This document shows, piece by piece, positions 27,789 through 35,870 of a DNA stretch of 64,000 bases. How positions within the stretch are numbered: the stretch's first letter is position 1; each line of letters starts with the position of its first letter. The stretch covers positions 62,001-126,000 of the forward strand of contig NZ_AUBW01000009.1 of the NCBI RefSeq assembly GCF_000429445.1, written 5' to 3'. Under the pieces are notes generated by a model, which ran no database searches, had not been told where the DNA came from, and worked only from the letters and a program-made list of their open reading frames with translations. A program made the position numbers and the translations under genes. This stretch comes from Algoriphagus terrigena DSM 22685. GTDB lineage: Bacteria; Bacteroidota; Bacteroidia; Cytophagales; Cyclobacteriaceae.

Positions 27789-28883
27789 ATGAAAATCAAT
27801 TCATATATACTATTGACAGGCATGCTGCTGCTTAGCTTTTCCTGCAAGGACAGCTACATCGACGAGATTACTCCCGTTGCGGCAGGTGCGGACGAGACCG
27901 CGCCCGAAGTCACTGTCTCCTTTCCATCGGAAGGCACTATGATCCGCGTCACCGAAGACGTGACCGCGATCGACATTAAGTTCGAAGTCAGTGACGACAT
28001 TGAGATCGGTGATATCAAGGTACAGATGGACGGCACGGAGATCGGTGCTTACTCGGATTTCATAGATTATCGCCGGGCGGTAGTGACCCTCCCCTATGAT
28101 CAACTGGACAACGGGGAGCATGCCCTAAAGGTGATCGCGACCGATCTCTCAGGCAAAACCACTGAGGAAACCATAAACTTTCAGAAGGCCGAGCCCTATC
28201 AGCCCCAGTACGACGGAGAGGTTTTTTATGCGCCATTTGACGCGGAAAATCTCGACCTGGTGTCGCTCACGGCAGCCACTGCTGTAGGCGCTCCCGCATT
28301 TACCCAAGACCGTGTGGCCGGCACCAATGCCTATGCCGGAGCAACGGGGGCATATCTTACGTTTCCGACCACGGGATTGCTCAGCGAAGAGTTCAGCGCC
28401 TCTTTTTGGTACAAGATCAATGCAAGTCCCGACCGTGCAGGAATCCTGGTCATCGGCCCTCCGGATGAGGTAAACCCCTCCAACATGAACAACCGCACGG
28501 GCGGATTCCGTCTCTTCCGCGAAGGGTCAGCTACCCGACAGGTATTCAAACTCAACGTGGGCAACGGCACCGCAGATTCCTGGTTTGACGGAGGCGACAA
28601 CGCCGCGATCAATCCTACCGTCGACACTGGCTGGATACATATTGCATTCACCATCTCCGGCACAGAGGCAGCGGTGTACATCAATGGTGAGGTTGCGAGC
28701 AAAGGCGCATTCACGGGAGTTGACTGGGAAGGTTGCGATATCCTTTCCGTCATGTCCGGTGCGCCGCGATTTGTGGAGTGGGGACACGTCTCTGACAGAA
28801 GTTTCATGGACGAATTGCGGATATTCAATAAGGCCTTGAGTCTGGAAGAGATCCAAACGATCATCGCAAACGAGCAGCCTTAA
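27789..28883 (+). CDS. LamG-domain surface glycan-binding lipoprotein of the PUL (SusE/F position)
   Basis: 364 residues from ATG 27789, which gives a proper lipoprotein signal (MKINSYILLTGMLLLSFSC, Cys19); the open frame upstream to 27738 is not signal-like. Residues about 40-135 form an Ig-like sandwich (ETAPEVTVSFPSEGTMIRV, ALKVIATDLSGKT). The C-terminal ~210 residues are a concanavalin/LamG-type module: FSASFWYKINA, GWIHIAFTISGTEAAVYING, FMDELRIFNKALSLEEIQ. It occupies the slot right after susD where Bacteroidota PULs encode accessory glycan-binding lipoproteins. It is probably a surface binding protein rather than an enzyme, since no catalytic pair is evident. Confidence 0.85.
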   Translation: MKINSYILLTGMLLLSFSCKDSYIDEITPVAAGADETAPEVTVSFPSEGTMIRVTEDVTAIDIKFEVSDDIEIGDIKVQMDGTEIGAYSDFIDYRRAVVTLPYDQLDNGEHALKVIATDLSGKTTEETINFQKAEPYQPQYDGEVFYAPFDAENLDLVSLTAATAVGAPAFTQDRVAGTNAYAGATGAYLTFPTTGLLSEEFSASFWYKINASPDRAGILVIGPPDEVNPSNMNNRTGGFRLFREGSATRQVFKLNVGNGTADSWFDGGDNAAINPTVDTGWIHIAFTISGTEAAVYINGEVASKGAFTGVDWEGCDILSVMSGAPRFVEWGHVSDRSFMDELRIFNKALSLEEIQTIIANEQP

Positions 28884-28969
28884 TCTATTTCATTGGCCGG
28901 AGTCGTCGATATTGGTTTTTCCTGCGGGAAAATCGACGGAGACGACTTCGGCTTCATGACCTTTCGAAG

Positions 28970-30943
28970 ATGAAATCGAGTATGTCGCACATGAAAACAT
29001 TATTTTTTTACATGGGATTTTTGATTCTGTTAGGTGCGTGCAAGGAAGAGGAACATCCCGAAATGACACTACAGCAAGCCTCGGCAGGCGAACTGGAAAT
29101 CCCCTTAGATGGCAGCGTCGCGGAAGACATTCCGATGGATCGAACCATCAGTTTGAAGTTTTCAGAAAATCTCGATCCGGCCACCACCTCTGAATCGGTG
29201 ATCTTGAAAGCTGAGGGTCAGGTCCTGCAGACGAACGTCAATTTGATCTCAGGTCACACGATTACCCTCCAAGCGCTGGGCGGACTTCAAAGTGGTCAAC
29301 TTCATCAGCTGGAGATCCTCAGCTCGCTGAAATCATCTTCGGGTGGCAACTTTGGCGGGCAGACACTTTCCTTCAAAACTCAGAGCGGGTCAATGGTTAT
29401 TACAGATCTGGCGCTAGCAGGTGAGGAAACACTCCCAAATGGAATAATACAGAATGTAGCTGCGGCATTTGAAGCCCAGCTTCGCTTCAACTTTCCTCTT
29501 GATCCTGGCAGCATAGAAGCTGCTTTGAAGCTCACCGGCCCAGATGTTCCTCCTTTGGCTTTTGACCTGACGGAAAACCAAACAGTGCTCCAAGTTCGGA
29601 CTACCATTCCGCTAAGCGACTTGGAGCAGTATCAGCTATCTTTGGACGAAACCCTCACCGGAGTCAACGGTGAATCCTTTTCGGGCTGGCAGCAGGGATT
29701 TTACACCGCCGTGGATCCAAATCCGAAATTTCCGCTCCTATCGGACGAAGAACTCCTGACTAAAGTACAGGAACACACCTTCCGCTACTTCTGGGACTTT
29801 GCCCATCCGGCGAGCGGCATGGCCAGAGAACGGAACACCTCGGGAAACACCGTGACCACCGGTGGCAGCGGCTTTGGACTCATGGCACTGATCGTCGGCG
29901 TGGAGCGGGCATTCATCACCCGAAGCCAAGCAGTGGGGCGGTGGAGTCAGATCATCGGTTTTTTGGAAAAAGCAGACCGTTTTCATGGCGCTTGGCCTCA
30001 CTGGCTCAATGGAGACACCGGGACGACGATCCCATTTAGCGCGAAAGACAACGGAGGAGATCTCATAGAAACTGCCTTGCTGGTGCAGGGATTACTCACC
30101 GTCCAAGCCTATCTCAATCCTGCCGATCCAGTCGAAAAAGCCCTCATCGATCAGATCACGACGCTTTGGCACGAAGTAGAATGGGACTGGTACACCAAAG
30201 CCGACAGCGGAGTGCTGTACTGGCATTGGTCGCCAGACTACGCCTGGGAGATGAATCTACCGGTCAGCGGATACAATGAAGCTCTGATCGTCTATGTGCT
30301 GGCGGCTTCCTCCCCGACACATCCCATCGACAAAGGAACCTATGATCAGGGCTGGGCAAGAAGCGGCTCGATCCGGAATGGAAAAACATTCTATGGAGAG
30401 TCTTTGCCTCTTGGCGTCGACTATGGAGGTCCATTGTTCTTTGCCCATTATTCTTTCTTGGGATTGGATCCCCGTAAACTCCAAGATAAATATGCCAATT
30501 ATTGGGAGCAAAATGTCCAGCACTCCCTGATCAATCAGGCCCATGCCGTTGCCAATCCAAAAAGCTTCGTGGCCTATTCAGACGCTAATTGGGGATTCAC
30601 GGCGAGCGACAACCAGCAGGGCTACAGCGCCCACTCCCCGACCAACGATCTCGGTGTGATCACTCCCACTGCAGCTATTTCGTCTTTTCCCTACACTCCC
30701 GATGAGTCTATGAAGGCGCTGAAGTTCTTCTACTATTCACTCGGAGAAAGGATCTGGGGCGAGTATGGATTTTATGACGCTTTCAATATCACAGAATCTT
30801 GGTATTCTGATTCTTATCTAGCCATCGATCAAGGCCCGATTGTGATCATGATCGAAAACCACCGGACGGGCCTGCTGTGGGATCTTTTCATGAAAAGCCC
30901 TGAGATCAAGGCAGGTTTGGATAAACTCGAATTCACCTATTAG
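28970..30943 (+). CDS. GH144-like glucanase lipoprotein with N-terminal Ig-like domains
   Basis: 657 residues; lipobox LLGAC (Cys24). Two Ig-like (Big_5-type) modules occupy about 40-135 and 140-250 (DGSVAEDIPMDRTISLKFSE; LQVRTTIPLSDLEQYQLSLD). The catalytic part (about 258-655) is the Glycoamylase/GH144 domain, an (alpha/alpha)6 barrel: LLTKVQEHTFRYFWDFAHP, GFGLMALIVGVERAFITR, EKADRFHGAWPHWLNGDTG, NGGDLIETALLVQGLL, WYTKADSGVLYWHWSPDY, YLAIDQGPIVIMIENHRTG. GH144 enzymes characterised in Bacteroidota are endo-beta-1,2-glucanases releasing sophorooligosaccharides. The acidic residues of this fold (in NGGDLIET and EWDWY) are present. Surface or periplasmic location is likely. Substrate assignment rests on family only. 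Confidence 0.85.
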   Translation: MKSSMSHMKTLFFYMGFLILLGACKEEEHPEMTLQQASAGELEIPLDGSVAEDIPMDRTISLKFSENLDPATTSESVILKAEGQVLQTNVNLISGHTITLQALGGLQSGQLHQLEILSSLKSSSGGNFGGQTLSFKTQSGSMVITDLALAGEETLPNGIIQNVAAAFEAQLRFNFPLDPGSIEAALKLTGPDVPPLAFDLTENQTVLQVRTTIPLSDLEQYQLSLDETLTGVNGESFSGWQQGFYTAVDPNPKFPLLSDEELLTKVQEHTFRYFWDFAHPASGMARERNTSGNTVTTGGSGFGLMALIVGVERAFITRSQAVGRWSQIIGFLEKADRFHGAWPHWLNGDTGTTIPFSAKDNGGDLIETALLVQGLLTVQAYLNPADPVEKALIDQITTLWHEVEWDWYTKADSGVLYWHWSPDYAWEMNLPVSGYNEALIVYVLAASSPTHPIDKGTYDQGWARSGSIRNGKTFYGESLPLGVDYGGPLFFAHYSFLGLDPRKLQDKYANYWEQNVQHSLINQAHAVANPKSFVAYSDANWGFTASDNQQGYSAHSPTNDLGVITPTAAISSFPYTPDESMKALKFFYYSLGERIWGEYGFYDAFNITESWYSDSYLAIDQGPIVIMIENHRTGLLWDLFMKSPEIKAGLDKLEFTY

Positions 30944-31010
30944 TATCCAATATGCATCTGGAAACACTCATTTTCATATGATGATAATTTGTCTTTTAAA
31001 AGTCATATAG

Positions 31011-31038
31011 CCTGTTCCGCCCGCCGCGGCGGATCAGG
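31011..31038. repeat. Hairpin of the TCCGCC/GGCGGA palindrome family between the two GH144 genes
   Basis: CCTGTTCCGCC (31011-31021) pairs with GGCGGATCAGG (31028-31038) with one mismatch around a 6-nt loop. There is no T-run, so it may be a repetitive palindrome or an RNA-processing/attenuation hairpin within the operon rather than a terminator. Confidence 0.55.
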
Positions 31039-31119
31039 AGAATCTCGCATATTATAATCATCCGAGTGTGTGACGCCTGAGTCATGCTCGATTTCATCCC
31101 TTTTAAAACCCGAAAAACC

Positions 31120-32709
31120 ATGAAAATAAAGTTGAAAAGCCCATCTATTTCGGTTTTTGCCTTGAGCATACTAATCTTCTCGGCATGTACCAAACCAAAC
31201 GCGAACCAACCCAGCCCAGTGATAGCCAAAGGCTACGACCGCCACGTCGAGCTCCAATGGCCCAAGCAACCCGGCGTCAGCTCCTATGAAGTCTGGGTCA
31301 GCACTGAAAACAATGAGTTTACCAAGCGGGCCACAGTGAAGGACACGCTGTACATGGACTTCGTGAATGACCTCGGAAAAAACCTCAAACTCCAATACAA
31401 AGTGCTCGCTCTCGACGAGACTGGTGGTTCTTTGGATCTGGGAATCACCAACGCTTCTACGAGGGATTTCTCAGACGAAGAGCTGGTCAATATGGTCGAA
31501 TATTACACCTTCCGATATTTCTATCAGGGCGCCGAGCCGAACTCCGGTATGGCGCCGGAACGCATTCATATCGACGGAGACTATCCTGAAGATGATCAAT
31601 CAGTGGTGACAACCGGCGGAACAGGCTTCGGAATTTTTGGGCTCTTGGCGGGGATCGAGCGCAACTGGATCAGCCGACAAGAAGGCGCAGATCACTTCGA
31701 AAAGATGGTCAACTTTCTCGAAAAGGCTGATCGCTTTCACGGAGTCTGGCCGCATTGGCTCTATGGAGAGACCGGCAAGGTGAAGCCCTTCAGCCCCAAT
31801 GATAACGGCGGAGATCTGGTCGAATCAGCCTTTCTAATGCAAGGTCTCCTGGCTGTTAGGGAATTCTACAAAGACGGCTCTGAGCAGGAAAAGGCCATCG
31901 CTACCAAGATCGACCAGCTTTGGAAGGAGATGGAATGGGACTGGTACACGCAGGGCGGCAAGGATGTGCTGTACTGGCATTGGTCGCCAGACAAGGAATG
32001 GCAGATGAACTTCGCGCTCGAAGGCTACAATGAATGTCTGATCACCTACATCCTCGCAGCCGCATCTCCTACGCACACGATCCCCGCGAGCGCTTATCAC
32101 AAGGGCTGGGCGAGAAGCGGCGGGATCAATACCGACGTGGAAGCCTTCGGATATAAGCTCAAACTGAAGCACAACGGCTCTGAAGCGATGGGCGGGCCGC
32201 TATTTTGGGCACATTACTCTTATCTCGGACTGAATCCCAAAGGTCTCAAAGACCGCTATGCAGATTATTGGGAGGAAAACCGCAACCACACGCTGATCAA
32301 CCGGGCTTGGTGCATCCAAAACGAAGGCGGGCACAAAGGCTACGGGGAGGATCTCTGGGGTCTCACGGCGAGCTATTCGGTCAAAGGCTACGCCGCACAT
32401 CGTCCTGCGGAGGATTTGGGCGTGATCAGTCCTACAGCCGCACTTTCCTCGATGCCCTATACTCCGAAAGAAAGCATCCAGGTACTCAAAAACCTATATT
32501 ACAACTATGGTGAGAAGGTTTTCGGTCGATATGGCTTCTACGATGCGATGAGTCCTGAGGCGAATTACTATCCCACCAGATACCTCGCCATCGACCAAGG
32601 TCCCATGGTCGCGATGATCGAAAATTACCGGTCGGGACTCGGCTGGAAGCTCTTTATGGGCGCTCCGGAGATTCAAGCGGGATTGGAAAAGCTGGGATTT
32701 GAAAGATAG
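31120..32709 (+). CDS. GH144-like glucanase lipoprotein with N-terminal FN3-like domain
   Basis: 529 residues from ATG 31120 (MKIKLKSPSISVFALSILIF, lipobox Cys23); the in-frame start at 31084 would put 12 extra residues before the signal peptide. Residues about 30-110 are fibronectin-III-like (HVELQWPKQPGVSSYEVWVS). The rest is a second Glycoamylase/GH144 catalytic domain, closely parallel to the preceding gene: FRYFYQGAEPNSGMAPERIH, EKADRFHGVWPHWLYGETG, NGGDLVESAFLMQGLLAV, DVLYWHWSPDKEWQMNFALE, YLAIDQGPMVAMIENYRSG. The two enzymes are clear paralogues with different accessory domains, suggesting division of labour (for example endo-acting versus oligosaccharide-acting) along one glycan. It is the last recognisable gene of the locus. 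Confidence 0.85.
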   Translation: MKIKLKSPSISVFALSILIFSACTKPNANQPSPVIAKGYDRHVELQWPKQPGVSSYEVWVSTENNEFTKRATVKDTLYMDFVNDLGKNLKLQYKVLALDETGGSLDLGITNASTRDFSDEELVNMVEYYTFRYFYQGAEPNSGMAPERIHIDGDYPEDDQSVVTTGGTGFGIFGLLAGIERNWISRQEGADHFEKMVNFLEKADRFHGVWPHWLYGETGKVKPFSPNDNGGDLVESAFLMQGLLAVREFYKDGSEQEKAIATKIDQLWKEMEWDWYTQGGKDVLYWHWSPDKEWQMNFALEGYNECLITYILAAASPTHTIPASAYHKGWARSGGINTDVEAFGYKLKLKHNGSEAMGGPLFWAHYSYLGLNPKGLKDRYADYWEENRNHTLINRAWCIQNEGGHKGYGEDLWGLTASYSVKGYAAHRPAEDLGVISPTAALSSMPYTPKESIQVLKNLYYNYGEKVFGRYGFYDAMSPEANYYPTRYLAIDQGPMVAMIENYRSGLGWKLFMGAPEIQAGLEKLGFER

Positions 32710-33090
32710 AAAGTTGGGAGGTTGGAGGTTTGGAAGCAGGGAGTTTGGAGGACGGAGATTGGATATACTGTTCATTTATGAAATGAAGGACGGTTCCTTA
32801 GCCTGTCGAAGCATGGCTTCGACAGGCTAATTTCTGATGGTGAACCTCAGAATTCTCTATACGCGGATGGCGAAGGAAGTTATTTTGACGCTCAACCCTT
32901 TTTCTTTATCTCAATCAAAAAAGCCGAAAAGACCCCAAGAACCCTTACTCACTGACAATTAGATTTTTACATAAATATAAATCTTGATCTGAACCGAAAA
33001 TCGGTGTATTTTTTCAGAGATTTTAATGCTGTCAATACGACTCGATACGAGTTTTTTTTCTTTTCATTTTTCACAATAAACCTCACTTCT
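32710..33090. other. 381-bp spacer after the PUL
   Basis: Begins with TTGGGAGG/TTGGAGG-type repeats (32712-32762), then a strong hairpin (32798-32830), then an AT-rich stretch that should hold the promoter of the next gene. No gene seen. Confidence 0.5.
32798..32830. repeat. 15-bp perfect hairpin closing the PUL, REP-like
   Basis: TTAGCCTGTCGAAGC (32798-32812) and GCTTCGACAGGCTAA (32816-32830) are perfect inverted repeats around ATG. A tail of only three T follows, so it is a weak intrinsic terminator at best. GCCTGTCGAAG-type palindromes are common dispersed repeats in Bacteroidota; a diverged relative is near 59190-59202. Confidence 0.6.
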
Positions 33091-34920
33091 ATGCCAGTAC
33101 CATTCGCTGCCTACCATGGCGTCACGGGCGCCCAGCACCAAACCAATTTCAACAAGTATTCATCAGCGGGATTTCGGATGATTTCCCTGAGTGTCTACGG
33201 ATCGTCATCCAGTCCCCGCTATGCGGCTGTCTGGACCAAAGAATCAGGGCCAGCCTATGCGGCCACTCACGGCATCAATGCCGCCCAATACCAGGCATTT
33301 TTCAACACCTGGACTGCCAAAGGGTACACGCCGAAGATCCTGTCCGCGACTGGCGCAGGTAGCTCAGCGATTTTTGCGGCTGTCTTCGAAAAGGTGCCTT
33401 TCCCGACCATGATCGCCAAGCATGGCTTGACCAAAGCACAGTTTGATGCCGAAAACGCCAGTGCAAAGACCAACAACCTGATCCTGCATACGTTCGCCGC
33501 ATACGGTTCTTCGTCCGCCCGGCATTACGCAGGGGTTTGGGTTACCAACACCCAGTTTGTAAAATGGCTGGTCTATTCGGATCTCAGCTCCGCAGAATAT
33601 CAAAAACAGTTCAATGCCTGTATCCAACTGCCTTGGTACAGCCCTGATCAGGTCTCGGTGTTTGAAGACAATCACTACTGCGCGATGTTTACAGACCGGA
33701 TTAGGGGGCAGGTCGTCGCCCGCCACAACATCAGCCCTTCCGGCTATCAGACAGCGTTCAACACCTACACGCAGACTCAGTTTATCCCGTATCATGTCGA
33801 CGCGGGTGGACAAGGTAACTCGGCCAGGTTCGCCGTCATGTTCGCCAGCACGCACAAGCCTTTCCCCAGAACCTGGAGAACGCACGGCACCGGCACGACA
33901 GCTACCAACGGTTTGGACGCGATCATGCAGGCTTTTATGAAAAAACACGCCATCCGCTATGCCCAACTTTGTCTTGGGAAAGGGGGCGTGATCAAGTACA
34001 ATAAGGCCTTCACTTGGGCAGAAAGCAACTATAAAACCGCCGCCAATTCCGACCGGTTTATGCTGGCGAGCTGCTCCAAACTCTTCGTACATGCGGCCAT
34101 CGATGCGCTGATCAAAAAGTACCCGAACTCTATTTCCATGAGTTCCAAAGCCTACGGTAAGCTCGGTTTCAGTAGTCCAAAGGACAGTCGCAGCGATGAT
34201 ATCACAATCAAACACCTACTGGAACACAAGGGGGGATTTGACGCAGATACATATGACTCCACCTATGACATGAGAGATGTCGCCACAGCGCTTGGTCTGA
34301 CTAAGGCAATCACCAAGACGAATCTGGCGACTTACATGTACAAAAAAAGAAATCTAAAAAACGATCCGGGCGACGAGGAGAACTACTGCAACTTCGGCTC
34401 TTGCTTGCTTAGCTTGGTGGTAGAAAAAATCAGTGGCAAAGACTACTTCGCTTTCCTGAAGGCGGAGGTGTTGGATAAGATCGGAGTCACTGAAGTCAAA
34501 GTTTGGCCGACAGTTGCAAACACCCGATCCAGCAACGAGGTGGCCACCGAAAGTTCCGGACTTGGCCTCAGTGCAGTTGCCGTCACCAGCGACCTCCAAG
34601 TACCCAACGTCTATGGCGGCGATGGGATGATCAAGGAAGTGGCAGCCGGAAGTTGTGGGATAGCCTCATCTGCTCATGCGATGGTTCAGACAATCCGACA
34701 TCATGCTGTTTGGGGCACCGGCGGACGGGCCAATGGATCGGCTCGCGCCGGTAGTACTCCCGGATCCAGTACCCTCGCCGTAAGTAATGGCGACAACATG
34801 GACTGGGCTTACACAATCAATACACGAGAGTTTGTCAAAAAAAACAAAGACGACAATCCATTGAAAGAGCTGGGCGATGCCATCACCAAGTTCCTATCGG
34901 ACAACAAGGCAAAGATTTAG
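33091..34920 (+). CDS. Five BTRD1-type repeats fused to a class C beta-lactamase-fold serine hydrolase
   Basis: 609 residues from ATG 33091; a GTG at 33004 would add a Phe-rich non-conserved extension encoded in promoter-like sequence. Residues 4-253 are five ~50-residue repeats (FAAYHGVTGAQHQTNF, YAATHGINAAQYQAFF, MIAKHGLTKAQFDAEN, WLVYSDLSSAEYQKQF, VVARHNISPSGYQTAF), matching bacterial tandem repeat domain 1. Residues about 275-600 are a beta-lactamase/transpeptidase-like domain with S327-C-S-K330 (SxxK) and Y432-C-N434 (YxN). The same arrangement is seen in fungal polyglycine hydrolases, which cleave plant chitinases. No signal peptide is evident, which is odd for this fold. A strong terminator follows. 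Likely a peptidase, esterase or amidase; target unknown. Confidence 0.8.
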   Translation: MPVPFAAYHGVTGAQHQTNFNKYSSAGFRMISLSVYGSSSSPRYAAVWTKESGPAYAATHGINAAQYQAFFNTWTAKGYTPKILSATGAGSSAIFAAVFEKVPFPTMIAKHGLTKAQFDAENASAKTNNLILHTFAAYGSSSARHYAGVWVTNTQFVKWLVYSDLSSAEYQKQFNACIQLPWYSPDQVSVFEDNHYCAMFTDRIRGQVVARHNISPSGYQTAFNTYTQTQFIPYHVDAGGQGNSARFAVMFASTHKPFPRTWRTHGTGTTATNGLDAIMQAFMKKHAIRYAQLCLGKGGVIKYNKAFTWAESNYKTAANSDRFMLASCSKLFVHAAIDALIKKYPNSISMSSKAYGKLGFSSPKDSRSDDITIKHLLEHKGGFDADTYDSTYDMRDVATALGLTKAITKTNLATYMYKKRNLKNDPGDEENYCNFGSCLLSLVVEKISGKDYFAFLKAEVLDKIGVTEVKVWPTVANTRSSNEVATESSGLGLSAVAVTSDLQVPNVYGGDGMIKEVAAGSCGIASSAHAMVQTIRHHAVWGTGGRANGSARAGSTPGSSTLAVSNGDNMDWAYTINTREFVKKNKDDNPLKELGDAITKFLSDNKAKI

Positions 34921-34973
34921 CCGCGACAGGTCCTATTTACAGCTGCTCTCAGCTTAGCTGTCTAGATCAGCTT

Positions 34974-35012
34974 AACTCCCCCTTTCGCGGTGAAAAGGGG
35001 GAGTTTTTTTTT
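34974..35012 (+). terminator. Rho-independent terminator after the serine hydrolase gene
   Basis: A 12-bp stem AACTCCCCCTTT (34974-34985) with AAAGGGGGAGTT (34994-35005), 8-nt loop, followed by a run of nine T (35004-35012). A classic strong intrinsic terminator. Confidence 0.93.
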
Positions 35013-35156
35013 GCTAGAGTGGCTTCTTTGCTAACGGAAGCCTTCGAGAAAAAAATCCTTTATCTTCATCTTCCTAAAAGCCGAACTCCGCAGTCCGGCC
35101 AGTTTTTCTTATCCTATTTCTCAGTTCCCAAGGTCCAACTTTACCGGCCACTCCCT

Positions 35157-35708
35157 ATGAACCTTCGCTACTTCACCTCATTTCCAGCTATTCGACCGCT
35201 CGTAGTGCTGATTGCACTCCTATCGTTATCAAACTTCAGTTTAGCTCAAAATCCAAGCGATTTCACGCTTCCTTCTGTGACTGACGACAGCGAGTTTACC
35301 CTGAGCGAGGCCGATGGCAAGTTTGTCGCGCTCCACTTCCTGCTAAAGACCGAATGCCCCTATTGCATGAAGCACACACAGGATTATTTTGAGAAAGCCG
35401 CCACGCTTCCAGACGTAGTTCAGGTCTTTATCAAGCCAGACACAGAAGCCGAAATCAAAGAATGGGCGGACAAACTGGCAACCGACGACCCGCTCCAATA
35501 CCCGATCTATCAGGATGCAGGAGCCAAACTCGCGAGTCAATACGCCATTCCTGGCGGCTACTTATTTCACGGGCAGATCGTCCACTATCCCGCGCTGGTC
35601 CTGCTGGACAAGGATGGAAAGGAAGTCTTCCGGTACGTGGGAAAAAATAACAGTGACCGCTATTCCTTTGAGGATCTCGCAGCTAAGGTCAAGGAGCTCA
35701 GTAAGTGA
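35157..35708 (+). CDS. Exported thioredoxin-fold (redoxin/TlpA-like) protein with CPYC motif
   Basis: 183 residues from ATG 35157; the open frame reaches back to 35019, but the first 46 residues are unlike a signal peptide, whereas MNLRYFTSFP...NFSLAQ is a normal one (cleaved near residue 31). The thioredoxin fold carries the redox motif Cys67-Pro-Tyr-Cys70 (TECPYCMKH). The expected proline-containing loop (VHYPALVLLDKDGKEVFRYVG) follows, with the small final helix AAKVKELSK. The family includes periplasmic thiol reductases and peroxiredoxin-like proteins. CPYC is more typical of glutaredoxins than of TlpA (CxPC). Single gene; the partner oxidoreductase is not visible nearby. Confidence 0.78.
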   Translation: MNLRYFTSFPAIRPLVVLIALLSLSNFSLAQNPSDFTLPSVTDDSEFTLSEADGKFVALHFLLKTECPYCMKHTQDYFEKAATLPDVVQVFIKPDTEAEIKEWADKLATDDPLQYPIYQDAGAKLASQYAIPGGYLFHGQIVHYPALVLLDKDGKEVFRYVGKNNSDRYSFEDLAAKVKELSK

Positions 35709-35730
35709 TTCGGATTGGAATATCAAATGC

Positions 35731-35754
35731 TCCTGTCCGCGGTGACGGATTGCA
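35731..35754. repeat. Copy of the TGTCCGC-GTG-CGGATTG repeat
   Basis: CTGTCCGCGGTGACGGATTGC matches the repeat at 61795-61812 (TTGTCCGCCGTGGCGGATTG) with a few differences. A dispersed intergenic palindrome family. Confidence 0.5.
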
Positions 35755-35870
35755 AGATTGGGAAATCATACCAGCAAGTATCTCCCTGAGCACCTGCAAA
35801 CAAAAGTCACTTACGCTCCGCGTATCGTAGCTCGCATTCGTAATCAGAGACTTTCCGAAATTGACAGGCT

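Noticed and set aside
32760..32840. Intrinsic terminator after the second GH144 gene
   Set aside because: The hairpin is strong but is followed by only three T and resembles a dispersed palindrome, so I list it as a repeat.
33004..33090. GTG start giving a Phe-rich leader to the serine hydrolase, possibly a signal peptide
   Set aside because: The stretch lacks a basic N-region and cleavage site and reads as T-rich promoter/leader DNA. ATG 33091 begins directly at repeat 1.
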